Assembly: GCA_030152865.1 (NCBI GenBank)
Contig: JASLIW010000001.1
Location: 1 to 37,291, forward strand
Length of the DNA: 37,291 nt
Direction: 5' to 3'
Origin: Bacteroides sp.
Lineage (GTDB): Bacteria; Bacteroidota; Bacteroidia; Bacteroidales; Bacteroidaceae
Made by a program: the position numbers and the translations under genes. Below are positions 8,720 to 17,174 of the stretch, one piece after another. The first letter of the stretch is position 1; every line of letters begins with the position of its first letter. The notes under the pieces were generated by a model. The model saw only the letters and a program-made list of their open reading frames with translations. It had not been told where the DNA came from and did no database searches.

Positions 8720-10465
8720 ATGAAAATCACAAATAAAATAATACTATTTACTTTTAGTATACTACTTATCGCTTGTAAAGGAGACCTACTTAATCTTAAT
8801 CCACACGGCGAAGTAGGTTCTGAATTGATGTGGACTACTGAAAATCTTGCTGATCAAGGTGTAAATGGCGTATACAACGCATTAAGATATAGCACAGTAG
8901 GACATATCTTCTACCAATCCAATTACTCTGTGGATACCGATAAACGTGATCCAGACGATGCTATCTTGCTCAATAAAGCATCAACAGGTACTGGTATCTT
9001 CAGAAACACATGGCAACAACACTACGAAGGAATACATAGAGCTAATGATGCTATTGTAAACCTACCTAGCTCTCCACTTACAGAAGAAAAGAAAGCCAGA
9101 TTAATTGCCGAATCTAAGTTTTTAAGAGCTTTCTTTTACTACAGACTAAATGCACTATATAAAGGAGTACCTCTTTATTTAGAGCCAGTACAACCCTCAC
9201 AGGCAAATAAGCCTAGAGAGACAGAAGCAAAAATCTGGGAGGTAGTAATCCAAGACTTAACAGATTGTATAAACACAGCTCCGCTACCTAATAAATACGA
9301 TAAAGGCGATGCCGGTTTTGGTAGAATAACTAAGGGAGCAGCTTATGCCTTAAGAGGTAAAACATACTTATATCTGAAAGAGTGGGCAAAAGCCGAAGCA
9401 GACTTTAAAAAAGTTGGCGAATGTGGTTATAAACTATACCAAGGAGACTACAAGCAACTATTCAAAGAAAGCAATGAGCAGTCTGACGAGATGATCTTGT
9501 CAGTCCAAGAAATAGGATTGCCAGGACAAGGAACTGAGTTGCCACTCAGATATGGCGGTAGAAATACCTTCCAACAAGGTTGGAATACATTCCTACCCAA
9601 TACAGACTTTGTAAACTCATATACCTATGCTAACGGCAAGCCTTTTGATTGGGCCGATTTATTTCCTGAGTGGGATCAGATGAAAGTTAATGAGCGTGCT
9701 GTGTTCTTTTATAGAAACAACCTGACCGAGAGTGAAAAACAGCACCTGACAGCAACTCAAAAGGTAGATTTCACTCATTACTTAGAGAATGGAAATGAAG
9801 AAAGATTGCTCCAGGCCTATACCAATAGAGATCCTAGGCTAACAGCAACAATTATCACTCCCTACTCTGAGTATCTAGGATCTATTAGTAATAATGATGT
9901 TGTAGTTACACTACGCTGGCCATATCGAATTGATACAGAAGATCCACATGATTTAAGAACAGACACAAATAATAGATTCTACTATCTATATAGAAAGTTT
10001 GTTCCTGAGGGTACATCTGAAATACCTAATAGATCTTATTCACCTATTGATTTTCCTTTAATTCGATATGCAGATGTCCTTCTTAACCTAGCTGAGGCCT
10101 TAAACGAACAAGGGAAAACTACCGAGGCAATAGAATGCGTTAACCTAGTAAGAGCTAGAGCAGGTGTAGCTGAGCTTAACAGCAATCAATTTACACAAGT
10201 ACTAGATCAAGATGACTTAAGGGCCAAAATTCAGCAAGAACGCAGATGGGAGTTCAATGGAGAGGCTGTGACATTCTACGATGAATTACGCTGGGACACA
10301 TGGAAAGAGACAAAATTCTTCGAAGGTGCTGGTTTAAAGCAAATTTGGGGACAGACACAATACTCCTATTCATGGGGCGGTGATGAGCTCTATCAGTGGC
10401 CCGTACCAAAAGTTGAAAAAGAACGTAATGATAATCTAGAGCAAAGCCCAGGTTGGGTAGATTAA
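8720..10465 (+). CDS. SusD/RagB-family glycan-binding lipoprotein
   Basis: Surface lipoprotein that binds the glycan and closes over the SusC channel. The 581-aa sequence starts with a lipoprotein signal whose lipobox LIAC puts the lipidated cysteine at C19, followed by the characteristic LLNLNPHGEV segment of SusD proteins. The middle has TPR-like helices (for example LIAESKFLRAFFYYRLNAL and AAYALRGKTYLYLKEWAKAE) and the C-terminal SusD block ends in RRWEFNGEAVTFYDELRW and QSPGW. It starts 11 bp after susC and is followed by a hairpin terminator/attenuator before the lyase gene, so SusCD transcripts may outnumber enzyme transcripts. Identification of the family is firm; the bound glycan is unknown. 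Confidence 0.96.
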   Translation: MKITNKIILFTFSILLIACKGDLLNLNPHGEVGSELMWTTENLADQGVNGVYNALRYSTVGHIFYQSNYSVDTDKRDPDDAILLNKASTGTGIFRNTWQQHYEGIHRANDAIVNLPSSPLTEEKKARLIAESKFLRAFFYYRLNALYKGVPLYLEPVQPSQANKPRETEAKIWEVVIQDLTDCINTAPLPNKYDKGDAGFGRITKGAAYALRGKTYLYLKEWAKAEADFKKVGECGYKLYQGDYKQLFKESNEQSDEMILSVQEIGLPGQGTELPLRYGGRNTFQQGWNTFLPNTDFVNSYTYANGKPFDWADLFPEWDQMKVNERAVFFYRNNLTESEKQHLTATQKVDFTHYLENGNEERLLQAYTNRDPRLTATIITPYSEYLGSISNNDVVVTLRWPYRIDTEDPHDLRTDTNNRFYYLYRKFVPEGTSEIPNRSYSPIDFPLIRYADVLLNLAEALNEQGKTTEAIECVNLVRARAGVAELNSNQFTQVLDQDDLRAKIQQERRWEFNGEAVTFYDELRWDTWKETKFFEGAGLKQIWGQTQYSYSWGGDELYQWPVPKVEKERNDNLEQSPGWVD

Positions 10466-10484
10466 CACGATAATGTATTTGAAT

Positions 10485-10511
10485 AAAAAGTGGGCTTTTA
10501 GCTCACTTTTT
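10485..10511 (+). terminator. Hairpin terminator or attenuator inside the PUL
   Basis: An 11-bp stem (10485-10495 with 10501-10511, one G-U pair) closes the loop TTTTA. Its descending arm ends in five T, and another T-rich stretch follows. It lies between susD (ends 10465) and the lyase gene (starts 10532), all on the plus strand. Partial termination here would set a high SusCD-to-enzyme ratio; complete termination would demand a second promoter, which I could not see clearly in the 20 bp that remain. Confidence 0.75.
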
Positions 10512-10531
10512 ATCTTTTTAGATCAAAGACA

Positions 10532-12439
10532 ATGAAAAATTATATACTACTACTCTTACTCTTATGGACCCTACCTTCACAGGGTCAAACTCAGAAGTTA
10601 CTACAGAGCTTAGCTACAAAAAAAGACTTACAAGCCTCTATACTTCCTATAGATAACTGGGTAAAATACCCCCAATATACAAATCGCCATGAATGGAGTA
10701 AACTGTTTGGCAAAGACAAAAAACACATAATAACACAAGCTGAGAAACAGCTCAATTATAGCTGGCAAGCTGTAACTGCCACCTCCTATCTCGAGTTTGA
10801 ACGCAGTGGGAACAGAGAAGCTATGGAAGTACCCTTTAATGCGAATATAAAGGCAATATCAAGTCTTTTGTTGGGAGAGCTAGCAGAGGGAAAGGGACGC
10901 TTTATAGACGCTCTCGTAGATGGTGTATACTTTACCTGTGAAATGACCAGCTGGTCTCTTGCAGCGCATCAGATTATGCAACCTACTCACAGAGCTTTAC
11001 CTACACCTATAAATCCAGTCATAGACTTAGTATCTGGAGATTTAAGCTCTTTACTAGCTTGGACTTACTATTTTCTCCACGAGGAGTTTGACAAGATTGA
11101 CCCTAGTATTTCTGAAAGAATTAAGTTTGAATTAAAAAGTAAAACTTTAGAGCCTTATATGGATGGTGAGAAATATTGGTGGATTGGATTTGGCGAAGCA
11201 GCTAATGGACTTGTCAACAACTGGAATCCTTGGTGTAACTCCAATATCTTACAGACAGCCCTGCTGATAGAAGAAGATTCTAAAAAGCAAGCAGAAATCA
11301 TACATAAAACAATGAAATCTGTTGATTATTTTTTATCCTATATCAAATCGGATGGAGCTTGTGAAGAAGGTCCTTCCTATTGGGGACACGCTGCTGGCAA
11401 AACTTACGACTACCTCCAGATTCTATTCGATGCAACGGGAGGTCAAATATCTTTATTTGATAAGCCTATGATCAAAGCTATGGGGGAATATATATATAAA
11501 TCCTATATTGGTGATGGCTGGGTTGTTAACTTTGCAGATGCAGAAGCTAGAGCTAGCCTAGACTATCGTTTAATTTATAGATTTGGACGAGCAGTTGACA
11601 GCCAAGCCATGCTGTCTTTTGCCTCCTACTTGCAATCCTCTCATAAAAAACCTATTACGATTAATAGGGATATTTATAGAATGCTATCTTCATTAGGTAG
11701 TGATCATGAGATAGCTCAATTCAATTCCAACTTAATACATGCTCCATATTCCTGGTATCCAGAAACAGAATTTTGCTATATTTACAATAAGCCTGCTTTC
11801 TTTGCTAGCAAGGGTGGTCATAATGACGAAAGCCATAATCACAATGATGTGGGGTCTTTTATTCTTTATTTAGATAATCACCCACTCTTTATTGATGTAG
11901 GTGTAGAAACCTATACAGCCAAAACATTCAGCAGTAAGAGGTATGAGATATGGACCATGCAAAGTGATTATCATAACTTACCCCTTATAAATGGAGTTTC
12001 TCAGAAGAATGGTAGAAAGTTTAAAGCAGAAAACTCAACTTTTAATCTTAAGAGGAAACTATTTAAGACAAACATACAGTCAGCATATCCAGATGAGGCA
12101 CAAATTGACTTTTGGGAAAGATCTTATCAGGTAGGAAAAAGAAAAACCGTTATTTCTGACAGCTATAGATTAAAAGCACTTATTGATCACTCAATAATTA
12201 ACTTTATGACTTGGAAGAAACCTCAGTTAGAAAGAGATGGACTTATAGCTGTGCCCTACGGGAAAGAAAAGAAGGCTCATTTCTCTTACGATTCGAAGCA
12301 GTTCGATGTAGAGATTCAAACTATTAATTTGGATGATCCACGATTAACTAAAATTTGGGGTGAAGTTGTTTATAGAATTTCACTGACTGCAAAAAGTAAA
12401 ACTTTATCAAATCATTACAAATACACCATTACTTATTAA
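10532..12439 (+). CDS. Heparinase II/III-type polysaccharide lyase
   Basis: Predicted secreted or periplasmic lyase that cleaves uronic-acid-containing polysaccharide by beta-elimination; 635 aa. A signal peptide lies at about 1-19 (MKNYILLLLLLWTLPSQG). Residues about 60-390 look like the alpha/alpha toroid of this fold, with the conserved-looking segments LVNNWNPWCNSNIL (227-240) and EEGPSYWGHA (278-287). Residues about 420-635 form the Hepar_II_III beta-sandwich region, opened by a His/Asn-rich motif GGHNDESHNHNDVGSF (428-443). N230, Y283 and the His cluster are catalytic candidates by analogy only. The family could be PL12, PL15, PL21 or PL33 in CAZy terms; I cannot decide among them by eye. 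It is followed 11 bp later by a GH88 hydrolase that would act on its unsaturated products. The absence of sulfatases argues for a non-sulfated or lightly sulfated substrate such as hyaluronan, chondroitin or a bacterial exopolysaccharide. Confidence 0.85.
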   Translation: MKNYILLLLLLWTLPSQGQTQKLLQSLATKKDLQASILPIDNWVKYPQYTNRHEWSKLFGKDKKHIITQAEKQLNYSWQAVTATSYLEFERSGNREAMEVPFNANIKAISSLLLGELAEGKGRFIDALVDGVYFTCEMTSWSLAAHQIMQPTHRALPTPINPVIDLVSGDLSSLLAWTYYFLHEEFDKIDPSISERIKFELKSKTLEPYMDGEKYWWIGFGEAANGLVNNWNPWCNSNILQTALLIEEDSKKQAEIIHKTMKSVDYFLSYIKSDGACEEGPSYWGHAAGKTYDYLQILFDATGGQISLFDKPMIKAMGEYIYKSYIGDGWVVNFADAEARASLDYRLIYRFGRAVDSQAMLSFASYLQSSHKKPITINRDIYRMLSSLGSDHEIAQFNSNLIHAPYSWYPETEFCYIYNKPAFFASKGGHNDESHNHNDVGSFILYLDNHPLFIDVGVETYTAKTFSSKRYEIWTMQSDYHNLPLINGVSQKNGRKFKAENSTFNLKRKLFKTNIQSAYPDEAQIDFWERSYQVGKRKTVISDSYRLKALIDHSIINFMTWKKPQLERDGLIAVPYGKEKKAHFSYDSKQFDVEIQTINLDDPRLTKIWGEVVYRISLTAKSKTLSNHYKYTITY

Positions 12440-12450
12440 CTCAATCTAAT

Positions 12451-13713
12451 ATGAAAAAGAAATTATTAATTCAACTTAGTGCCCTACTCTTTTGTCTTTT
12501 AGTTGTAGCCTGTACCTCTGACAAGAAAAAGGAACTCGCCTTTATTCAAGAAAACATTGACTTTGCTACTCAGCAAATGGAAATTATGTTAGAAGAAGTA
12601 GGCAGTCCGACTGGCAAAAACTACCCTCGAACCATGAATGATGAGGGAAAGCTGATAGTCACAGGCAAATACGACTGGACTCCTGGGTTCTTTCCAGGTT
12701 CACTGTGGTACACCTATGAGCTCAGTGGAGATAGCATTTGGCGTACAAGAGCCGAAGCTTGGACACATTCTTTGGAACAACTAAAAACCTTTACGGGACA
12801 TCACGACCTAGGCTTTATGATGTATTGTAGCTATGGTAATGCACAGAGACTAGCTCCCAAGCCCGAATACAACGCCATCTTAGAAACGAGTGCTCAATCG
12901 CTTGCTACGCGATACAGTGAACAAACTAAAGCCATTAAGTCATGGAATTACCGCAAAGCTTGGAACGACACAGTAGAGTGGTTTTACCCTGTAATTATTG
13001 ACAACATGATGAACTTAGAACTACTTACCTATGGTTCTAAAATAGCAAATAATCAACTATTAAAGGAAATAGCTATTACACATACAAATACTACACTCCA
13101 GAATCATTTTAGAGAGGATTTTAGTAGCTACCACGTCGTAAACTATGACCCAGAAACAGGTGCTGTATTGAATCAAGCAACCTGTCAAGGCTATAGCGAC
13201 AACTCCACTTGGTCACGTGGCCAAGCATGGGCTATATACGGATACAGCATGATGTATAGAGAAACAGGTATACAAGAATACCTAGATGCAGCAGAAAAAA
13301 TGGCTCAATGGTATTTGGAGCGACTTCCTGAAGATTTAGTCCCGCTTTGGGATTTTAATGTAGGACAAGAAGCTTATGAGCCAGAAGAAAAATCTTATGC
13401 CAAGGAGTTTCCTGGCACTAATCTCAGAGATGTGTCGGCAGCTGCTATAACCTGCTCTGCACTATTTGAATTGGGTCAAAGCACAGGCAAAAAGGAATAT
13501 ACCGACCTAGCTATTGAGATGCTACATAGCCTTGCATCACCTGCCTATAGAGCTGAGTTAGGAACAAACGCCAACTTTTTATTGAAACACAGTGTAGGTA
13601 GTATACCCCACAAAAATGAAATAGATAAGCCACTAGTCTATGCGGATTACTATTTTCTGGAAGCCTTAGTACGTTATCGAAACTGGCTTAACTACGGATC
13701 TATCTTCCACTAA
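12451..13713 (+). CDS. GH88 unsaturated glucuronyl hydrolase (lipoprotein)
   Basis: Removes the 4,5-unsaturated uronic acid left at the non-reducing end of lyase products by hydrating the vinyl ether. The 420-aa protein has a lipoprotein signal with lipobox VVAC and lipidated C21, so it is membrane-anchored, probably periplasm-facing or surface. An (alpha/alpha)6-barrel pattern follows. Two acidic residues match the catalytic aspartates known in Bacillus GL1 UGL: D119 in GHHDLGFMMY and D184 in VIIDNMMNLELL. Other family segments are WTPGFFPGSLWY, SWNYRKAW, YSDNSTWSRGQAWA and RDVSAAAITCSALFEL. It starts 11 bp after the lyase gene and a terminator follows, making it the last PUL gene. GH105 is the related alternative, but the DNMMNL and HDLGF arrangement favours GH88. 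Confidence 0.92.
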   Translation: MKKKLLIQLSALLFCLLVVACTSDKKKELAFIQENIDFATQQMEIMLEEVGSPTGKNYPRTMNDEGKLIVTGKYDWTPGFFPGSLWYTYELSGDSIWRTRAEAWTHSLEQLKTFTGHHDLGFMMYCSYGNAQRLAPKPEYNAILETSAQSLATRYSEQTKAIKSWNYRKAWNDTVEWFYPVIIDNMMNLELLTYGSKIANNQLLKEIAITHTNTTLQNHFREDFSSYHVVNYDPETGAVLNQATCQGYSDNSTWSRGQAWAIYGYSMMYRETGIQEYLDAAEKMAQWYLERLPEDLVPLWDFNVGQEAYEPEEKSYAKEFPGTNLRDVSAAAITCSALFELGQSTGKKEYTDLAIEMLHSLASPAYRAELGTNANFLLKHSVGSIPHKNEIDKPLVYADYYFLEALVRYRNWLNYGSIFH

Positions 13714-13722
13714 GATACGAGT

Positions 13723-13761
13723 AAGGAAACAGAACTATTCTTATGAAAGTTCTGTTTCTTT
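13723..13761 (+). terminator. Rho-independent terminator of the PUL
   Basis: A stem of about 14 bp (13723-13736 with 13748-13761, one G-U pair, core GAAACAGAACT) has an 11-nt loop and a run of T at its end. It begins about 10 nt after the GH88 stop codon. Confidence 0.87.
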
Positions 13762-13823
13762 TTTTATCCTCCTCTATTTTGATAAATTACACTATAAAAT
13801 GAAAACATAGCTGATATTTTTTG

Positions 13824-13831
13824 TAATTTCG
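13824..13831 (+). promoter_or_regulatory. Possible -7 element of the patatin/GH13 pair
   Basis: TAATTTCG, one mismatch from TAnnTTTG, lies about 37 bp upstream of the patatin ATG and downstream of the PUL terminator. This fits a new transcription unit beginning here. Weak on its own. Confidence 0.3.
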
Positions 13832-13867
13832 TATCGCTCTAACAAATAGGATATTAAGCATTTTTAT

Positions 13868-14665
13868 ATGTATAGTGACACAAAATTCAAAGTAGGATAT
13901 GCCTTAAGTGGTGGATTTATTAAAGGTTTCGCACATTTGGGAGCTATGCAGGCTCTGTTAGAACATGATATAAAACCAGATATCATATCGGGCGTTAGTG
14001 CAGGTGCACTAGCTGGAGTATTTTATGCTGATGGTAACGAACCCTATCGGGTCTTGGATTATTTTGTAGGGCACAAGTTTATGGATTTAACCAAACTAAC
14101 AATCCCTAAAAAAGGCCTGTTTAACCTCAAAGAATTTATAAGCTTTCTAAAGTCAAACCTAAAAGCAACAAGAATAGAAGAACTTCAACTTCCTTTTATT
14201 ATTACAGCAACAGATTTGGATAGAGGTAGATTGGCTCACTTTACAGAAGGTGACTTGGCTGAACGCATTGCGGCCTCTTGTTGTATGCCTGTTTTGTTTG
14301 AGCCGATACAAATTGACGGAACTTACTATGTTGATGGAGGTTTATTTATGAATCTGCCTGTTTCTACACTCCGAAAAAACTGCGAAAAGGTAGTAGCCAT
14401 TAATGTAGATCCTATGGTGGCAAGAGACTACAAAAAAAACATCCTCTCGATAGCTTATCGCTCCTACAATTTTATGTTTAAGGCCAACTCCATGGGTGAA
14501 CGAAGAAAAGCAGACTTATTGATAGAACCCAATAACCTACAAGACTATGGTAATACCGAATTAAATAAGGCCAAAGAGATCTTTATGCAAGGCTATGATG
14601 TAGCTAATCAGGTACTGAGTAAGCGTATAGAGGATACAGGTGGTATCTGGAAGAAAACCCCTTAA
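13868..14665 (+). CDS. Patatin-like phospholipase family protein
   Basis: Predicted acyl hydrolase with a Ser-Asp dyad, cytoplasmic since no signal peptide is seen; 265 aa. The glycine-rich oxyanion segment SGGFIKGFAHLGAM (14-27) precedes the nucleophile elbow GVSAG with S44, and the catalytic aspartate is D156 in the DGG motif of YYVDGGLFMNLPVS. This matches the short RssA/YchK-like bacterial patatins. Its physiological substrate is unknown. It starts a new unit after the PUL terminator and is separated from the GH13 gene by only 8 bp, so the two are likely co-transcribed, although no metabolic link is evident. Confidence 0.92.
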   Translation: MYSDTKFKVGYALSGGFIKGFAHLGAMQALLEHDIKPDIISGVSAGALAGVFYADGNEPYRVLDYFVGHKFMDLTKLTIPKKGLFNLKEFISFLKSNLKATRIEELQLPFIITATDLDRGRLAHFTEGDLAERIAASCCMPVLFEPIQIDGTYYVDGGLFMNLPVSTLRKNCEKVVAINVDPMVARDYKKNILSIAYRSYNFMFKANSMGERRKADLLIEPNNLQDYGNTELNKAKEIFMQGYDVANQVLSKRIEDTGGIWKKTP

Positions 14666-14673
14666 TTTAGGCT

Positions 14674-16371
14674 ATGAAAAAAGAAAAAATGATTATTTAC
14701 CAAGTGCTCCCTCGCTTATTTGCCAATACAAACCAGACTAGAATACCTAAGGGAAGCTTAAAACAAAACGGCTGTGGTAAATTTAATGATTTTACTGATC
14801 AGGTACTTCAAGCTATTCAATCTTTAGGCGTGAACTACATCTGGTATACAGGTGTATTGGAGCATGCTACACAAACAGATTTCTCTGCTCATGGTATTCC
14901 TATGCAGCACCCTGCTGTCGTCAAAGGTAAAGCGGGCTCACCTTATGCCATCACTGATTATTATGATGTTGCTCCTTCACTCGCTACAAATATCGATCAG
15001 CGCATGGCTGAGTTTGAACAGCTGGTTCAGCGTACGCATAAGCAAGGTATGAAAGTATTGATAGACTTTGTTCCCAATCATGTAGCTCGTGAATACTACT
15101 CTGACCAGCAGCCTGAAGGAACTCAATCACTAGGAGAAACAGACAACAGGAGTTGCTCCTTCTCCCCTCAAAACAACTTCTATTACCTTGTAGATCAAAA
15201 GTTTAATCCTACTTTTAGTCTAGAAGCAGCAGGCTTTGCCAGCTATACTGAGTTTCCAGCAAAGGTGACAGGAAACAATCAATTTACCTCCTCTCCTACT
15301 CAAAATGATTGGTATGAAACAGTCAAACTCAATTATGGAATAGACTATGCAGGTGGAGGAACCACTTATTTTACCCCTATACCCAATACTTGGATCAAGA
15401 TGAGGGATATTCTTCTTTTTTGGGCTAAAAAAGGAGTAGATGGCTTTCGCTGTGACATGATTGAAATGGTGCCAGTAGAGTTTTGGAAATGGCTTATCCC
15501 TTTACTCAAAGAACAATACCCACAACTTATATTTATTGGTGAAGCCTATAATACGGCTCAATACAGCAATTACCTCTACCAAGGTCAGTTTGACTACCTC
15601 TATGATAAGGTAGGACTTTATGACACTTTAAAAGCCATCATACAAGGGAATAAAGCTGCAGCAGAGCTAACTCATTGTTGGCAAAGCTTGGGGAGTATGC
15701 AGCCTCGTATGCTCCACTTTTTAGAAAATCACGATGAACAAAGAATAGCTTCTGACTTCTTTGCGGGAGACCCCTTTCATGCTCTCCCAGCTTTGGTTGT
15801 CGCTAGCTGTATGGGTACTAACCCATTTATGCTATATGCTGGCCAGGAGTTTGGCGAAAAGGGAATGGATCAGGAGGGCTTTAGTGGGCTAGATGGCAGA
15901 ACTTCTATTTTTGATTACTGGAGCCTAGATACTCTAAGTAGATGGAACAACAAGGGAAAATACAACTTCGAGCAGCTGAGTACTCAAGAAGTAAAACTTT
16001 ACCAATACTACAAGCTCATACTGAATATAGCTGCCAAAGAAGAAGCCATCATCCAAGGACACTTTTTTGACTTAATGTATGTCAACCCTCCTAGTCCTAG
16101 CTTCAACCCAAATAAGCACTATGTATTTCTCAGGTCTTATGAGGCTGAAGTACTCTTAGTCTGTGTAAACTTCGATAGCCAAGCCTCTAAGCTATCCATA
16201 CATATTCCACAACATGCTTTCGATTACTTGAAACTGCCACCCAGCAATAGGCTTGTTGCAGCGGATCTCCTTACAGCTAATCAGGAGGTCATCTCTTTTA
16301 GCCCTGACCGCCCAACTTCAGTAGAAATACCGGAGTATGGAAGTAAAATATTGAAGTTTCACCTCAAATAA
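14674..16371 (+). CDS. GH13 alpha-amylase-family glycosidase, cytoplasmic
   Basis: Retaining alpha-glucan-active enzyme (hydrolase or transglycosidase); 565 aa with no signal peptide, so it acts in the cytoplasm. The four GH13 regions are visible: I DFVPNH (131-136), II GFRCDMIEM with nucleophile D261, III FIGEAY with acid/base E290, and IV FLENHDEQR with the third carboxylate D354. The C-terminal beta domain runs from about residue 460 and includes HYVFLRSYEAEVLLVCVNFD. An unusual N-terminal insertion (about 60-95, GVLEHATQTDFSAHGIP) precedes the SPYAITDYYDV segment. The substrate cannot be read from the sequence; intracellular maltodextrin or glycogen fragments are plausible. It follows the patatin gene by 8 bp. 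No other starch-utilisation genes are nearby, and it is unlikely to belong to the upstream uronic-acid PUL. Confidence 0.92.
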   Translation: MKKEKMIIYQVLPRLFANTNQTRIPKGSLKQNGCGKFNDFTDQVLQAIQSLGVNYIWYTGVLEHATQTDFSAHGIPMQHPAVVKGKAGSPYAITDYYDVAPSLATNIDQRMAEFEQLVQRTHKQGMKVLIDFVPNHVAREYYSDQQPEGTQSLGETDNRSCSFSPQNNFYYLVDQKFNPTFSLEAAGFASYTEFPAKVTGNNQFTSSPTQNDWYETVKLNYGIDYAGGGTTYFTPIPNTWIKMRDILLFWAKKGVDGFRCDMIEMVPVEFWKWLIPLLKEQYPQLIFIGEAYNTAQYSNYLYQGQFDYLYDKVGLYDTLKAIIQGNKAAAELTHCWQSLGSMQPRMLHFLENHDEQRIASDFFAGDPFHALPALVVASCMGTNPFMLYAGQEFGEKGMDQEGFSGLDGRTSIFDYWSLDTLSRWNNKGKYNFEQLSTQEVKLYQYYKLILNIAAKEEAIIQGHFFDLMYVNPPSPSFNPNKHYVFLRSYEAEVLLVCVNFDSQASKLSIHIPQHAFDYLKLPPSNRLVAADLLTANQEVISFSPDRPTSVEIPEYGSKILKFHLK

Positions 16372-16458
16372 ACAGCTGTAAAGCATTTTTTCTTTACAAA
16401 GATTACCTTCTTCCGACTTTTTATTGTTTCTTTATAAAAAGAGAATTTAGGTAGAGAA

Positions 16459-16890
16459 ATGGAAAGCAAATATTACATCGCAGTCAATGAAAATGAACGG
16501 CAGGGTCCATTTACTGCAGAACAACTTAGTGATAAGGTTACAGCGGATACTTTGGTATGGAGTGACAAACTAGATAACTGGATGCCCGTAAAAGATGTAC
16601 CTGAACTGTGGAAAAGTATACAGCCCAATACAACTAAGGAGACAGCTTTTAACCCACCTCAATCTTGGTTATTAACTTCTTTACTTACTTTTTTTATCTT
16701 TTCCTTTGTAGGTGGTGCTATTGCAATCTATTTTGCATCCAAGGTAGATGATACCTACTTGAAGGGTGACACCAAACTTGCACGACATTACTCCAACAGA
16801 GCTCAATTATTTGTATATCTAGGAGTCATTATAGGCTTGATTGCACGTCCTTCTATTATCTATGTCATTTACTTACTTAAGCAGTTTTAA
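16459..16890 (+). CDS. GYF_2 domain plus CD225/dispanin-type membrane protein
   Basis: A 143-aa protein of unknown role. Residues about 5-53 form a GYF_2-type module (YYIAVNENERQGPFTAEQL, then VWSDKLDNWMPVKDVPELW), typically a peptide-binding fold on the cytoplasmic side. Two hydrophobic helices follow (about 69-94 and 112-140) separated by a polar loop, FASKVDDTYLKGD, then ARHYSNRA, in the pattern of CD225/dispanin proteins, whose intramembrane plus transmembrane hairpin is known from eukaryotic IFITMs. Bacterial members are common but mostly uncharacterised. The next gene, 11 bp on, encodes the same hairpin without the GYF module, suggesting a duplicated pair that may form a heteromer. The domain calls are by eye. 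Confidence 0.8.
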   Translation: MESKYYIAVNENERQGPFTAEQLSDKVTADTLVWSDKLDNWMPVKDVPELWKSIQPNTTKETAFNPPQSWLLTSLLTFFIFSFVGGAIAIYFASKVDDTYLKGDTKLARHYSNRAQLFVYLGVIIGLIARPSIIYVIYLLKQF

Positions 16891-16901
16891 TATACAGCTC
16901 A

Positions 16902-17174
16902 ATGAAACAACTTATAAAACACCCTAAAAGCTGGCTAGAAGAATCTATCTTACTCAGTCTTATTTTACCTCCTTTTGGTATCGCAGCTTTGTTTTATGCA
17001 GCCAAGGTTACACCTCTTTGTATGCAAGGGAATGTACTAGCTGGAAAATTTTATGCACACCGAGCAAAACGATTTGTAAAAATGGGATTCTTTCTACTTA
17101 TCGCCCTATTTGCTATCGTTGTGATTATGATCTTATTTTTTTTATTCTTAATGACTACTCTTCCGAGAGGCTAA
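16902..17174 (+). CDS. Small CD225/dispanin-like membrane protein
   Basis: A 90-aa protein with two hydrophobic helices (about 13-33 and 57-84) and a loop, YAAKVTPLCMQGNVLAGKFY, then AHRAKRF, that parallels the loop of the preceding protein (FASKVDDTYLKGD, then ARHYSNRA). It therefore looks like a paralogue lacking the GYF_2 domain. It starts 11 bp after that gene, so they form a unit. Its last 27 bp (17148-17174) overlap the 3' end of the minus-strand gene; no terminator is visible for either. Function unknown. Confidence 0.75.
   Translation: MKQLIKHPKSWLEESILLSLILPPFGIAALFYAAKVTPLCMQGNVLAGKFYAHRAKRFVKMGFFLLIALFAIVVIMILFFLFLMTTLPRG

Noticed and set aside
16377..16398. TGTAAAG/CTTTACA hairpin after the GH13 gene as a terminator
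   Set aside because: The stem is only seven pairs and no T run follows; too weak to list.
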